This document shows, one piece after another, positions 1-9,174 of a stretch of 64,000 nucleotides of DNA (position 1 is the first letter of the stretch; each line of letters opens with the position of its first letter). The notes beneath the pieces were generated by a model. That model was given only the letters and a program-made list of their open reading frames with translations. It searched no databases and was not told where the DNA came from. The position numbers were made by a program, and so were the translations under genes. Origin of the DNA: Sphingorhabdus_B arenilitoris (GTDB lineage: Bacteria > Pseudomonadota > Alphaproteobacteria > Sphingomonadales > Sphingomonadaceae); the NCBI RefSeq assembly GCF_042651485.1, contig NZ_JBHSDH010000013.1:1822207-1886206 (forward strand), given 5' to 3'.

Positions 1-1166
1 TCCTCGGTTGAAAATTTCATCAACGGCATAACCGGACCAAATTGCTCCTCGGCCACAATTCGGGCATCTTCGGGCGGGTTATCTAGGATGGTGATCGGCA
101 CATAATAGCCGCTACCCGACGGATCGACATCGCCGCCGACTAGGAATTTATATCCATTATCCTTGGCATCTTGGATCAGTTCACACACACGGTCAAACTG
201 CTTCTTATTCTGAATCGGGCCGACCGCTGTCCCTTGCTCGCTGCCATCGCCCACTTTTACATTTTTGGCATATTCGGCGATGGCGGCGGACAATTCGTCA
301 TATATATCTTCATGGATATAGATGCGTTTTGCCGCGACGCAAATTTGGCCTGCGTTGGTGAAGCTGGACCAGAAAAGCTGTTCGGCAACCTTGGCCACAT
401 TGGCATCGGGCAACACAATAGACGCGTCATTGCCGCCCAGTTCCAGCGTGATACGCTTCAAATCTTTCGATGCACCTTCCATGATTTTCTTACCCGTCGC
501 GGTTGATCCGGTGAAGGTGACCTTGTCAATATCGGGATGCGCGGTCATCAATGGGCCCAGGCTATCTTCGCCGGTGATGATGTTGACCACGCCCGCAGGC
601 GCCACGTCCTTAATCAGCTCCGCCAGCCGTAAAGTGGTCAGCGGCGTGAAGGGTGAGGGTTTGAGCACGATGGTGCAACCCGAAAGCAAGGCGGGGGCAA
701 TTTTCTGCACCGCCATCATCACCGGGAAATTCCACGGCACAATCCCCGCAACCACGCCAACAGGCACACGCCGCGTTCGTGACAGGCGCGTTTCGCTATC
801 CTCATTGATCTCATCTTCAAGCGTCAGCGTCGATTGGGCGCCGGCCATCATCGACGCACCGATAATTTCGCCAGTTGCCTGCGCGTGCGGCTTGCCTTGT
901 TCGGCGGTCAGCAACCGCATCAGCTCGTCACTATTTTCCTTAATAATCGCACTGATTTTCTGAACCACTGCGCGGCGGTCCTCGATCGGGGTTTTCGACC
1001 ATGTTTTGAACGCCGCCCGTGCAGCGGCCACCGCCGTGTCCAGCTCCGCCGCGCCGCAGGCCGGAACCTGACCGATCACTTTTTCATTGGCAGGATTAAC
1101 GACGTCAAGCCATTCGCCATTGCTGGTCATTTCGCCGTTTATTAGGTTATGATATTGTGTCGCCAT
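1..1166 (-). CDS. Aldehyde dehydrogenase, NAD(P)-dependent (C-terminus beyond window)
   Basis: The reading frame runs from an ATG at 1166 off the left edge, giving about 388 residues of a family that is usually 470-500 long. The catalytic pair is visible: Glu242 in ELGGND and Cys276 in NAGQIC, with the 34-residue spacing normal for the family. PWNFP and FTGSTATG nucleotide-binding motifs are also present. Members oxidise aldehydes to acids in the cytoplasm. It is the last visible gene of a minus-strand operon, 77 bp behind a cytochrome P450. This suggests it oxidises an aldehyde made from a P450 hydroxylation product, or a related intermediate. The substrate cannot be read from the sequence. 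Confidence 0.9.
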   Translation of the reverse strand, partial: MATQYHNLINGEMTSNGEWLDVVNPANEKVIGQVPACGAAELDTAVAAARAAFKTWSKTPIEDRRAVVQKISAIIKENSDELMRLLTAEQGKPHAQATGEIIGASMMAGAQSTLTLEDEINEDSETRLSRTRRVPVGVVAGIVPWNFPVMMAVQKIAPALLSGCTIVLKPSPFTPLTTLRLAELIKDVAPAGVVNIITGEDSLGPLMTAHPDIDKVTFTGSTATGKKIMEGASKDLKRITLELGGNDASIVLPDANVAKVAEQLFWSSFTNAGQICVAAKRIYIHEDIYDELSAAIAEYAKNVKVGDGSEQGTAVGPIQNKKQFDRVCELIQDAKDNGYKFLVGGDVDPSGSGYYVPITILDNPPEDARIVAEEQFGPVMPLMKFSTE

Positions 1167-1243
1167 CTCTTCTCTCCTTGGATTTGCAGTAACTCGTTTA
1201 TGAACCTGCGATCATGCCTGCCCCGCCTAAACGGGATATAGGC

Positions 1244-2545
1244 CTAGTGGCCGATGATTTTAAGGGGCAGGGTCTTCAATCCACCCACGAAACTCGATTT
1301 CGCGCGCTTTGCTTCGCCGGCAAGCTCGATCCGGTCGATCCTATCGAGCAACTCGCCAAATAATATCTTCATCTCCATCCGCGCCATATGTAGCCCCAAA
1401 CATTGATGTGCGCCTGTTCCAAAGGCGATATGCCGGTTAGGTGACCGGCTGGCATCAAATTTGCGCGGATTATCAAATATCCGCTCATCATGGTTGGCCG
1501 ACACATAATTTATCATAATCCAATCGCCCTTTTGGATTTTGACCCCGGCAATTTCCGTATCTTCGGCTGCGGTGCGCATGAAATGCTGCACAGGGGTGGT
1601 CCACCGAATGGCTTCCTCCACGATCCCGGGCAAGAGCGAGCGGTCCGCCTTTAACCGCGCAAATTGATCGGGATCACGCGCCAGCGCCAGCATCGCGCCG
1701 GCGGTGGAGGCCGACGTCGTATCATGCCCGGCGGCGGCAAGGATGATGTAATAACCCGCCATATCCCGGTCGCTGAGATATTCGCCGTCCACTTTCGCAT
1801 TGGCTATGACGCTGGCCACATCGGCGGTTGGATTGGCCCTGCGATCTGCGGTAATCTGCGCAAAATAGGCTTCAAAACCGGCGACGGCGCCGATAACCAA
1901 CTGCGTAATTTGCTCGGGCGTCATATTGGCCATGCCGGATTTGTTCAAATCTTCATCCTGACCGCCGAACATTTGCTGCGTCAGGAACAGCATGCGTTGC
2001 TCGTCTTCCTCCGGCACGCCCAATATCTGCATCACCACATGCAGCGGATAGGGCGCGGAAACCAGCGGCACAAAATCGGCAATGCCGTCATTACTGGCCG
2101 CCGCATTTATCAACCGGTCCACCGTGACCTTGGCCAGCGCGGCAATTTCATCCTCCATCTGCTTCAGATTTTTGGGCATGAACCAATCTTGCGTCAGGCG
2201 GCGATATTTCGGATGGATCGGCGCATCTAGCGACACCAGCGAATTGACCAGATGCGGGCTGCCGCCGGTCACTTCGCGGATCAAATTATCTCCAGCTTTC
2301 AACCCGAAAACTATTGCGCGCGGATTATTCAGGAATGTTTGGTTGTCCTTGCTGATCCGCATGACATCTTCATGGCGTGTGACCAGCCAGAACGGATCGT
2401 GCAAATCGCCATTTTCGACCCACGCCACTGGCATATCATGGCGCAGTTTTTCAAATATATCGAGCAACCCATCCCATTGGGCATAGGCCTCAGGATCGAT
2501 CACCGGATAGGCATATTCATCCATAACAATGTTGGCATTCGTCAT
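1244..2545 (-). CDS. Cytochrome P450 (bacterial soluble class)
   Basis: A 433-residue P450 with the I-helix motif AAAGHDTTSAS, an EEAIRW (ExxR) motif and the heme loop FGTGAHQCLG with ligand Cys382. It has no membrane anchor, as usual for bacterial class I enzymes that need a separate ferredoxin and reductase; neither is in the window. An ATG at 2584 would add 13 residues and overlap the upstream gene. I chose the ATG at 2545 because it has a GGAG about ten bases ahead and follows the acyl-CoA ligase stop by 11 bp. In an operon with CoA-thioester enzymes it probably hydroxylates a hydrophobic or alicyclic substrate or its side chain. The substrate is unknown. Confidence 0.93.
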   Translation of the reverse strand: MTNANIVMDEYAYPVIDPEAYAQWDGLLDIFEKLRHDMPVAWVENGDLHDPFWLVTRHEDVMRISKDNQTFLNNPRAIVFGLKAGDNLIREVTGGSPHLVNSLVSLDAPIHPKYRRLTQDWFMPKNLKQMEDEIAALAKVTVDRLINAAASNDGIADFVPLVSAPYPLHVVMQILGVPEEDEQRMLFLTQQMFGGQDEDLNKSGMANMTPEQITQLVIGAVAGFEAYFAQITADRRANPTADVASVIANAKVDGEYLSDRDMAGYYIILAAAGHDTTSASTAGAMLALARDPDQFARLKADRSLLPGIVEEAIRWTTPVQHFMRTAAEDTEIAGVKIQKGDWIMINYVSANHDERIFDNPRKFDASRSPNRHIAFGTGAHQCLGLHMARMEMKILFGELLDRIDRIELAGEAKRAKSSFVGGLKTLPLKIIGH

Positions 2546-2556
2546 AATTGCCGCTC

Positions 2557-4083
2557 CTATGCCCTCGCTTTTTGCTCCGCCCAATATTCATCACGCAGCA
2601 GGCGTTTATAAAGCTTGCCGGTGGGATGACGCGGCAATTCATCGCGAAAATCAATCTGGCGCGGAATCTTAACACCCGAAAGCGACTGGCGCATAAAGGC
2701 ATTGAGTTCGTCGCGCAGCGCATCGCCCGCCTGTGCCATATCGAGCGGTTGCACCACGGCCACAACGCGCTCACCCATTTCTTCATCGGGCGCGCCGATA
2801 ACCGCGGCATCGGCTACTTTAGGATGGGTGACGAGCAGATTTTCAATCTCTTGCGGATAGATATTCACGCCGCCAGAAATGATCATAAAGCTTTTCCGGT
2901 CGGTCAGGTATAAAAAGCCCTCTTCATCGACCCAGCCAACATCGCCGAGCGACGTCCAGCCATGTTTATTCGCCGCCTTGGCGGTTTTTTCGGGGTCATT
3001 ATGATAGCTGAACGGATTGCCGCCTTCGAAAAAGACCGCGCCCTCGGTGCGCGGCGGCACTTCATCGCCGTCATCGTTGCAGATTCGCGTGATGCCCATC
3101 AACGCACGGCCAACCGAACCTTTATGCGTCAACCAATCCTCGCTGCTGATATAGGTGAAACCATTGCCCTCTGTTCCGGCATAATATTCTTTCAGCACCG
3201 GCCCCCACCAATCGATCATCGCTTCCTTGATCGGAACCGGGCAAGGCGCAGCCGCATGGACCGCCGATTTCAGTGAGGATACGTCATATCTGCTGCGCAC
3301 TTCCTCCGGCAATTTCAGCATCCGGACGAAATGCGTCGGCACCCATTGGCTGACATCAACCTGATATTTTTCCACCAGAGCCAGCGCTTTTTCGGGGTCA
3401 AATTTCTCCATCACTATGACGGTCCCGCCCAGTTTATGGACGACCATGCACCAACGCAGCGGGGCCGCATGGTAAAGCGGTGCGGGCGACAAATAGGTGC
3501 AGCCCTCGCTAAAGCCAAATGCCCCCACCGCCAGCTGCACCAAAATATTGGGGCCATCAAGCGCGGGATTTTCGGGCAGCGGCACGCGCACGCCCTTTGG
3601 CTGTCCCGTGGTGCCGGAGCTATAGAGCATGTCGACGCCGGCGCGTTCGTCGGCAATCGGGGTATCGGGCATATCGGCCAAAGCACCGGCCAAAGATGGC
3701 CAACCGGCATGATCGCCCAGCGCATAGCGGGCCACACCCGTTTGCAGCTGATCAAGCATCGCACCGAGCGACGCCGACGCCACCAGCATTTTTGCGCCGC
3801 TATCGGCGATGATATAATCGACCTCCGCTGCGGTCAGGCGGCTGCTAATCGCGACATAGAATAAACCTGCGCGGTGTGCGCCCCAGACCAGTTCAAAATA
3901 TTCCGGGCAATTGTCGAGGCACAGCGCGATCGTATCGCCGATTTGCAATCCCTGACCGCGAATAAATTGGGCGAAGCGGTTGGATGCTTTGTTCAATTGG
4001 TCATAAGTGATGACCTGCCCCGAACCGCCCATGATGATGGCGGGATGATCGGGTTTATTTTGTGCATGGACAAATGGGTGCAT
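2557..4083 (-). CDS. Acyl-CoA ligase (ANL superfamily, FadD-like)
   Basis: This 508-residue enzyme should activate a carboxylic acid to its CoA thioester through an acyl-adenylate. The phosphate-binding loop YSSGTTGQPKGV starts at about residue 154. Motif YAGTEG, the hinge region LTDRKSFMIISGG and the C-terminal lysine motif PTGKLYKR (Lys490) are all present. Length is typical of FadD3/FadD13-like ligases. It starts 12 bp after the enoyl-CoA hydratase and ends 11 bp before the P450, so translation is probably coupled. Substrate class (fatty, alicyclic or steroid-derived acid) cannot be told from the motifs. Confidence 0.92.
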   Translation of the reverse strand: MHPFVHAQNKPDHPAIIMGGSGQVITYDQLNKASNRFAQFIRGQGLQIGDTIALCLDNCPEYFELVWGAHRAGLFYVAISSRLTAAEVDYIIADSGAKMLVASASLGAMLDQLQTGVARYALGDHAGWPSLAGALADMPDTPIADERAGVDMLYSSGTTGQPKGVRVPLPENPALDGPNILVQLAVGAFGFSEGCTYLSPAPLYHAAPLRWCMVVHKLGGTVIVMEKFDPEKALALVEKYQVDVSQWVPTHFVRMLKLPEEVRSRYDVSSLKSAVHAAAPCPVPIKEAMIDWWGPVLKEYYAGTEGNGFTYISSEDWLTHKGSVGRALMGITRICNDDGDEVPPRTEGAVFFEGGNPFSYHNDPEKTAKAANKHGWTSLGDVGWVDEEGFLYLTDRKSFMIISGGVNIYPQEIENLLVTHPKVADAAVIGAPDEEMGERVVAVVQPLDMAQAGDALRDELNAFMRQSLSGVKIPRQIDFRDELPRHPTGKLYKRLLRDEYWAEQKARA

Positions 4084-4095
4084 GACGGCCTCTCC

Positions 4096-4854
4096 TTATT
4101 CGCCGGTCCAATTGGGTTTGCGCTTCTCGGCAAAGGCACGCGGGCCTTCCTGAGCGTCTTTGGAAGTGAAGACAGGCCCCATAATTTCGGACTGCTTTTT
4201 CCACATATTCTCGCTATTCCAATCGGGGCGCTCGTTGATAATCCGCTTCGTCGCGATCAGCGCCAACGGGCCGTTGGCCGCGACCTTTGCCGCCAGTTCC
4301 AGCGCGCCATCAATCGCAGCGCCGCTGGTCAAACGGTTCACAAAACCGATGTCATAGGCCCGCTGCGCATCGATGAAATCACCTGTCAGCGCCAGTTCCA
4401 TCGCCATGCGCTTGCCGATAATGGACGGCAGCGTCAGCAGGCCCCCTGCCGCCGCAACCAAGCTGCGTTTGACCTCTGGGATACCAAATTGCGCCTGATC
4501 ATTGGCGACGAGCAAATCGCAGGCGATGGCGATTTCCATTCCCCCTGCGAGCGCATATCCCTCTACCGCGCCGATCAACGGCTTTGCGGGCGGGCGTTCG
4601 ATGAAACCGGCAAAGCCTTTCCCCTTCACCGATGGCAATTCCCCTTTCAAAAAGGCTTTCAAATCCATGCCTGAACAAAATGTCCCGCCCGCGCCCGTAA
4701 TGATGCCAGCGTTGAGCGCCTTATCGCTATCCAGCTCTTCCATCGCGGCGGCGATACCCTCTGCCACCGCCTTATTAACGGCATTTTTCGCCTCGGGCCG
4801 GTTGATGGTGATAATAAGGACGCCGTCCTGCCGTTGGGTTAAGACTTCGCTCAA
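4096..4854 (-). CDS. Enoyl-CoA hydratase/isomerase (crotonase family)
   Basis: A 252-residue crotonase-fold protein. The two oxyanion-hole segments are visible as FCSGMDLKAF (about residues 59-68) and YALAGGMEIAIACDLL. Such enzymes hydrate or isomerise 2-enoyl-CoA intermediates in beta-oxidation-like pathways. It begins 27 bp after the acyl-CoA dehydrogenase stop in the same operon, consistent with acting on that enzyme's product. The second classical catalytic glutamate of true hydratases is not clear, so isomerase, hydrolase or hydratase activity all remain possible. Confidence 0.9.
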   Translation of the reverse strand: MSEVLTQRQDGVLIITINRPEAKNAVNKAVAEGIAAAMEELDSDKALNAGIITGAGGTFCSGMDLKAFLKGELPSVKGKGFAGFIERPPAKPLIGAVEGYALAGGMEIAIACDLLVANDQAQFGIPEVKRSLVAAAGGLLTLPSIIGKRMAMELALTGDFIDAQRAYDIGFVNRLTSGAAIDGALELAAKVAANGPLALIATKRIINERPDWNSENMWKKQSEIMGPVFTSKDAQEGPRAFAEKRKPNWTGE

Positions 4855-4881
4855 ATTTCTGCTCCTTTTAAGGTGATGGGA

Positions 4882-6108
4882 TCAGCGTGTTTTGGGCAGG
4901 CCCAGAACATGTTCGCCGATAATATTGCGCTGTATCTCGCTGGTGCCGCCGCCAATCGTGGCGCTGAAACTATTCAGATAAGCGCGGTGCCAATAACCAT
5001 CATCCTGCGCCGCTTCGTCGCCGACATAATAGCCCGCCCGCGTCCCTTGAAACTGCAACGAAAATTCGGTCAGCTCGCGCACCAGCTCGGTGCGGGCGAG
5101 CTTATTCATCAGCGCAAGGCCCATCGGCTTATCCTGATTCAGCGGGGCCATGCGGCGGCGCTGATTATTAAGGTTCAGCGCCTGTATATCGATCATATAA
5201 TCGACCAATTTGTCGCGCATTACCGGATCGTCCAGCACCGGCTTTCCGCCGCGCCGTGCCTCCCGCGCCAGATCGACGACGCGCATCACGTCCATTTCCT
5301 TGACGAAATAACCACCGACCGGATTGACCTTTGCCCCGCGTTCATATTCCAGCGTCTTCATCGCGATGTTCCACCCCTGACCCTCTTCGCCCATCAGGCC
5401 GCTGGCCGGTATCCGCGCATCGGTGAAAAAACATTGCGTGAAGCCATATTCACCGGTCAGTTTTTTCAGCCGCCGTGTTTCCACGCCGGGGATTTTCATC
5501 GGCGCTAGGAAAAAGGACAGACCCGCATATTTGCTCTGCCCCGCGTCATTGCTGGTGCGGGCGAGCAGGATCATATAATCCGCCCGGTCGCCCAAAGACG
5601 TCCAGATTTTCGACCCGTTGATCACATATTCATCGCCATCGCGGACCGCTTTGGTCTGCGCGCTGCCAAGGTCGCTGCCATGTTCAGGTTCGCTAAATCC
5701 TTGGCACCAGATTTCCTCAGCCGATAGCATCGGCTTGATAAAGCGCCGCTTATCCTCTTCCCGGCCAATGTCCAGCAGCAGCGGACCGGTCCAGCCATTG
5801 GCGATGGCGTTGATCATAATCGGCGCATCATGGCTTTTCATGATCCGCGTGGCGATCCGTTGATAGGCGGGATGCATCCCATGGCCGCCATATTCGGTGG
5901 GCCAGCTCATCCCGAAATAGCCCGCTTCATAAACTTTACGCTGCCATTCGCGCAGGAAATCAAATTGCTGGTCGGTCGATACCTCCATAAACGTCAGCGG
6001 CAACATGAACCCGGGATCAGCGACAACATTGTCGGCGAACCAGGCATCACATTGCGCTTCAAAATCGGCCAGCTCTTGGGCGGTTGGTTTTGACGCGGTT
6101 GCACTCAT
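4882..6108 (-). CDS. Acyl-CoA dehydrogenase
   Basis: A 408-residue FAD enzyme of the acyl-CoA dehydrogenase family. Recognisable segments are the substrate/flavin region CQGFSEPEHGSDLGS, the INGSKIWTS strand, and the C-terminal IGGGTSEIQRNIIGE motif that binds the flavin of the neighbouring subunit. The first gene of the five-gene catabolic operon, it would introduce the 2,3 double bond into the CoA thioester. A near-perfect 18-bp palindrome lies 23-40 bp upstream of the start and may be its operator. The sequence resembles dehydrogenases of steroid, terpenoid and alicyclic acid pathways more than the short-chain enzymes, but this is a judgement from overall look. Confidence 0.93.
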   Translation of the reverse strand: MSATASKPTAQELADFEAQCDAWFADNVVADPGFMLPLTFMEVSTDQQFDFLREWQRKVYEAGYFGMSWPTEYGGHGMHPAYQRIATRIMKSHDAPIMINAIANGWTGPLLLDIGREEDKRRFIKPMLSAEEIWCQGFSEPEHGSDLGSAQTKAVRDGDEYVINGSKIWTSLGDRADYMILLARTSNDAGQSKYAGLSFFLAPMKIPGVETRRLKKLTGEYGFTQCFFTDARIPASGLMGEEGQGWNIAMKTLEYERGAKVNPVGGYFVKEMDVMRVVDLAREARRGGKPVLDDPVMRDKLVDYMIDIQALNLNNQRRRMAPLNQDKPMGLALMNKLARTELVRELTEFSLQFQGTRAGYYVGDEAAQDDGYWHRAYLNSFSATIGGGTSEIQRNIIGEHVLGLPKTR

Positions 6109-6130
6109 CGGGCGACTCCTCTCTCACCCA

Positions 6131-6148
6131 TTTAATTGCGCGATTAAA
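6131..6148. promoter_or_regulatory. Palindromic operator candidate for the catabolic operon
   Basis: TTTAAT and ATTAAA arms flank a GCGC centre, giving an 18-bp palindrome with a single mismatched pair, 23 bp upstream of the acyl-CoA dehydrogenase start. Palindromes of this length near acyl-CoA operons are often TetR-family operators. No regulator gene is adjacent in this window, so that assignment is inference. Confidence 0.4.
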
Positions 6149-6180
6149 TCGCCAAATGCAAGGGGGATTTACGGGAGGAT

Positions 6181-6795
6181 TTACCCGATGACCGCTGGCC
6201 CTATATCCGCCATCTGCGACGCATCAAGCACCGCGCGCACGACATAACGCTGCTTTCCGCCGCGCACGCTGCCAAAAGGATAGCAGGTGGACAGCGCCAG
6301 TTCATTCTGCGTCATCCCCGTTTCCACGGTGAAGCGGTCGGCATGGACCACCTTCATCGATGTAACGCGGTACGGCATCATCACCCCGTCCCGGCCCGCG
6401 ACTTGGAATATATCGCCGACCTGCACGTCTTTTAGGAAAGCAAAATGCGTGTCGCGGTGCGCGGCAATCACGCTGGTGCCGGGGGCTCCGATATCGGCGC
6501 TGCCGGGGACCAAGGTTGGCCCTGCCCGCATCGCCTCTACACTGCCCGCATTGAGGATGATTTCCGATACGCCCAGCCGGGGCATGGTGATTTTGCCAAT
6601 CGGCGCAATATCGGCGCCCATCCACGGGCTTTGCAGCTCGCCGCTTTTGACGGTTTCGGCATAGGCATTTTCGAGCAGCACCTGCGCCACTTTTGCCTTG
6701 ATCGGCACCGCAGCGCCGCTGGCGGCAACCGCAAGGCCGCTGGTGCACAGGGCGATAGAGACGGCGAGGGTGATTTTACGGGTCGAGTTTTTCAT
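6181..6795 (-). CDS. Class GN (proteobacterial) sortase
   Basis: A 204-residue sortase with an N-terminal hydrophobic segment at about residues 8-30 that would anchor it to the inner membrane facing the periplasm. The catalytic triad is readable: His113 in VIAAHRDTHF, Cys171 in LSTCYPFG and an arginine in KQRYVVRA near residue 183. Sortases cleave LPXTG-like signals and join the target to an amine acceptor. The ATG lies 1 bp after the stop of the upstream gene, whose last codons carry an AAGGA ribosome site. The upstream gene encodes a protein with an LPQTA sorting tail, so this is a dedicated enzyme-substrate pair. The acceptor in a Gram-negative cell is unknown. Confidence 0.92.
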   Translation of the reverse strand: MKNSTRKITLAVSIALCTSGLAVAASGAAVPIKAKVAQVLLENAYAETVKSGELQSPWMGADIAPIGKITMPRLGVSEIILNAGSVEAMRAGPTLVPGSADIGAPGTSVIAAHRDTHFAFLKDVQVGDIFQVAGRDGVMMPYRVTSMKVVHADRFTVETGMTQNELALSTCYPFGSVRGGKQRYVVRAVLDASQMADIGPAVIG

Positions 6796-6796
6796 C

Positions 6797-8992
6797 TCAA
6801 ATTTCCTTTTTCCGGCGTGAAAATGTTAGGCCGATGAGCCCCAGCCCAAAGGCGAATAGTCCAAGCAGCAAGCGCAGCGCATAATTGGTTGCGGTTTGCG
6901 GCAATTGAAATTGCTTATCGGTGCGCAGCTGCGCCATATGGGCTTCATTGGCGATGGCTGCAGCGGCGGTGTCACCGCCGAACAGGCCGTCAAAATCCCA
7001 GCCCTCGGGCAGGTTGATCGGCAAATCTTCCTTGCGCAGCGGCTCACCCTTGGGACGGGTGCGCTCTTCTTCCACCGCAACCAAGCTCGTCTGGCTGGTG
7101 ACCAGTGAATAGCGCAGGCCAAGCTCGGCAATCTGGGCTTCCCCTGCCTCATATTCGATTTTGCCGAGCAGGCTGTCCGCTTCAATATCGTCGATCCGGC
7201 GGCGCGCCCACAGCTTGGCCACGGCGGGGCTTTCGGATGCAGAGGACAGGTCGATCGTGCGGGTCCAATTGACCTTGCCGATATGGCCGCTGACCGTTAC
7301 TTGGCCCTCCAGCCGGTCCGACCTGCCAAGCAGCAGCAACGGTTCACCCGCATAGAGATCAGGCAGCGTGGAGGGAGTCAGATCAAAGCTGTTTCCGGCA
7401 ACGCTGACCTTCAAATCCTGCATGGCGGGACGGGACAGCATATCGAGCAGCTTCGCCATTTTCGCGGTCACTTCGCCCGCCTCGCCAATATTGGTGTAAA
7501 TCCCCCGGCCCATCGTCGCCATGCGGCTCATCAAATAGCCATTGGGCGCGCTGCCGATACCGACCATGAACACGCGGCTATTGCCATTATCCGCGCCAAT
7601 CGCGGCCAGCATTTCAGTTTCATTGGAAATTGATCCATCGGTCAGGAAAATCACTTGGCGCAGCGTCGTGGCGCGGGGCGTTATGGCGTCATCCTTCAGC
7701 GCAGCGATCAGCGCGGGCAGCATTTCGGTGCCGCCGTTCGCCTCCAATGTTTCCGTATAGGCTTTGGCCTCAGCAATTTTTTCCGCACTGGCAGGCACGC
7801 TGACGTCAAATAGCTGCGTCAATGTATCGTCGAAACGGATGATGTTGAAATGATCCTGCGGGCGCAAGGTGCCGAGCGCATGGATCAGGCTTTTCTTCGC
7901 CTCCGCCATCGAGTCGCCCGTCATTGATCCGCTATTGTCGATAACGAAAACCATTTCGCGCGGCGGGATGAAGCTGCTTTTATCGTTGGCAGGCGGGGTC
8001 AGTGACGCCATGATATAATAACTGCCGTCAAATTGCTGTTTATAAAGGCTGAGCGTTGGATCGGCGCTGGCCGAACGCCAGCTTAATTCAAAATCCTTAT
8101 CCGCTGGAACCTGCCCCTGCGCCAGCTTCACGGTGCGCTTTGCGCCTTTGCCGTCAATGGCCACTTTATGATAGGCGCTGTCCACATTAGCCGGGACAAA
8201 TCCGGGGTCCAGATGGACGGTGATCGACACTGGATTGGTCTTTTCCCCTCGCTTTGGATCAACCAGCGGCGCGGAGACAATAGCAGCGGCATCTTGCGCC
8301 GCCGCCCCGCTATCAATGCTGTGCGGCGGGATATAGCGCGGCGCCACCACCAGTGGCAGGCGCAGCGAAAACACACCGTCGAGCTGACGCAGCGGCATTT
8401 GATATTCAATCACGATCAGCACGGTTTCACCCGGCCCGATATTGGCGACGCTGTTGGTAAACATATTGGGACGCAGCTGTTCAACCAGGCCAGCCTTTTT
8501 GCCTTCGGCCATCGCCTCTTCGTAAATTTCGCGGGCTTCCTCGCGTTTCTTGATCTTCCCAATAATAACCCGGTTACCGACGGTCATTTTCAAACTGTCG
8601 ACCGCCGCATCTTCGGGCAAAGGATAGAGGTAAGTCGCCTCCATCCAGTCGGCGGACACATTGCGAAATGCCTGCGTCACCCGCACCCGCGCGATATTGC
8701 CGGTTACGGTGACTTCCATGTCGGTGCCCAGCTGCACAGCGGGGATCTGCGCGCTGCCATCCTTATGGGCGAGCATCAATGTGCCGCTTTGCGGACCGCC
8801 ATCTTCGGCGGCATCTGCGGCTTGCATGGCAAAGGCGGGCGCAGCCAAAACTGCGCCCGCAGGAATGGCTAGCAACATTGCAGCCAGGGGTAGAAGGCTG
8901 CGCGAAATGCGGGCCTTCGGGGTGCCTCGTGCGATGTCCAGCGCAGTAGGGCCGGACAAGATGGATGGCGATGTGATAGCGGATAGGGTCAT
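6797..8992 (-). CDS. Sortase target protein with VIT and von Willebrand A domains
   Basis: A 731-residue exported protein. It has a long N-terminal leader with a hydrophobic core near residues 35-55 and a VIT domain at roughly 65-190. A vWFA domain follows with the metal-site motif DNSGSMTGDS from Asp352. The C-terminus is a sorting signal: LPQTA at 697-701, a hydrophobic stretch and RRKK. This matches the family described in marine proteobacteria as the dedicated sortase substrate. vWFA domains usually bind ligands in a metal-dependent way, so an adhesion or surface-sensing role is likely but not shown. It is the first gene of an operon with the sortase and diverges from an HTH regulator. 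Confidence 0.9.
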   Translation of the reverse strand: MTLSAITSPSILSGPTALDIARGTPKARISRSLLPLAAMLLAIPAGAVLAAPAFAMQAADAAEDGGPQSGTLMLAHKDGSAQIPAVQLGTDMEVTVTGNIARVRVTQAFRNVSADWMEATYLYPLPEDAAVDSLKMTVGNRVIIGKIKKREEAREIYEEAMAEGKKAGLVEQLRPNMFTNSVANIGPGETVLIVIEYQMPLRQLDGVFSLRLPLVVAPRYIPPHSIDSGAAAQDAAAIVSAPLVDPKRGEKTNPVSITVHLDPGFVPANVDSAYHKVAIDGKGAKRTVKLAQGQVPADKDFELSWRSASADPTLSLYKQQFDGSYYIMASLTPPANDKSSFIPPREMVFVIDNSGSMTGDSMAEAKKSLIHALGTLRPQDHFNIIRFDDTLTQLFDVSVPASAEKIAEAKAYTETLEANGGTEMLPALIAALKDDAITPRATTLRQVIFLTDGSISNETEMLAAIGADNGNSRVFMVGIGSAPNGYLMSRMATMGRGIYTNIGEAGEVTAKMAKLLDMLSRPAMQDLKVSVAGNSFDLTPSTLPDLYAGEPLLLLGRSDRLEGQVTVSGHIGKVNWTRTIDLSSASESPAVAKLWARRRIDDIEADSLLGKIEYEAGEAQIAELGLRYSLVTSQTSLVAVEEERTRPKGEPLRKEDLPINLPEGWDFDGLFGGDTAAAAIANEAHMAQLRTDKQFQLPQTATNYALRLLLGLFAFGLGLIGLTFSRRKKEI

Positions 8993-9122
8993 TTTCGGGT
9001 CCTCAACTCAACAGTTCATCGCTTGTATCTCTCATTTCATCGCGATGATCCACGTTCATTATCGGCAAATCTCCGCCAGAAATTGCAGGATTTGGCGGCT
9101 TTTCCGTATTTGTTTGACGAAA

Positions 9123-9150
9123 TGTGCGGATTTGTGCAGGAATGTGCGGA
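9123..9150. promoter_or_regulatory. Three tandem 10-bp repeats in the sortase-target/regulator intergenic region
   Basis: TGTGCGGA, TGTGCAGG and TGTGCGGA begin at 9123, 9133 and 9143, exactly one helical turn apart. They lie 25-50 bp upstream of the HTH regulator gene and about 130 bp upstream of the divergent sortase-target gene. Same-face repeats like these suit a cooperatively binding regulator, possibly the adjacent HTH protein. This is inference from spacing only. Confidence 0.4.
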
Positions 9151-9174
9151 CTAATAGCAGCCGAAAGCGCGTGA

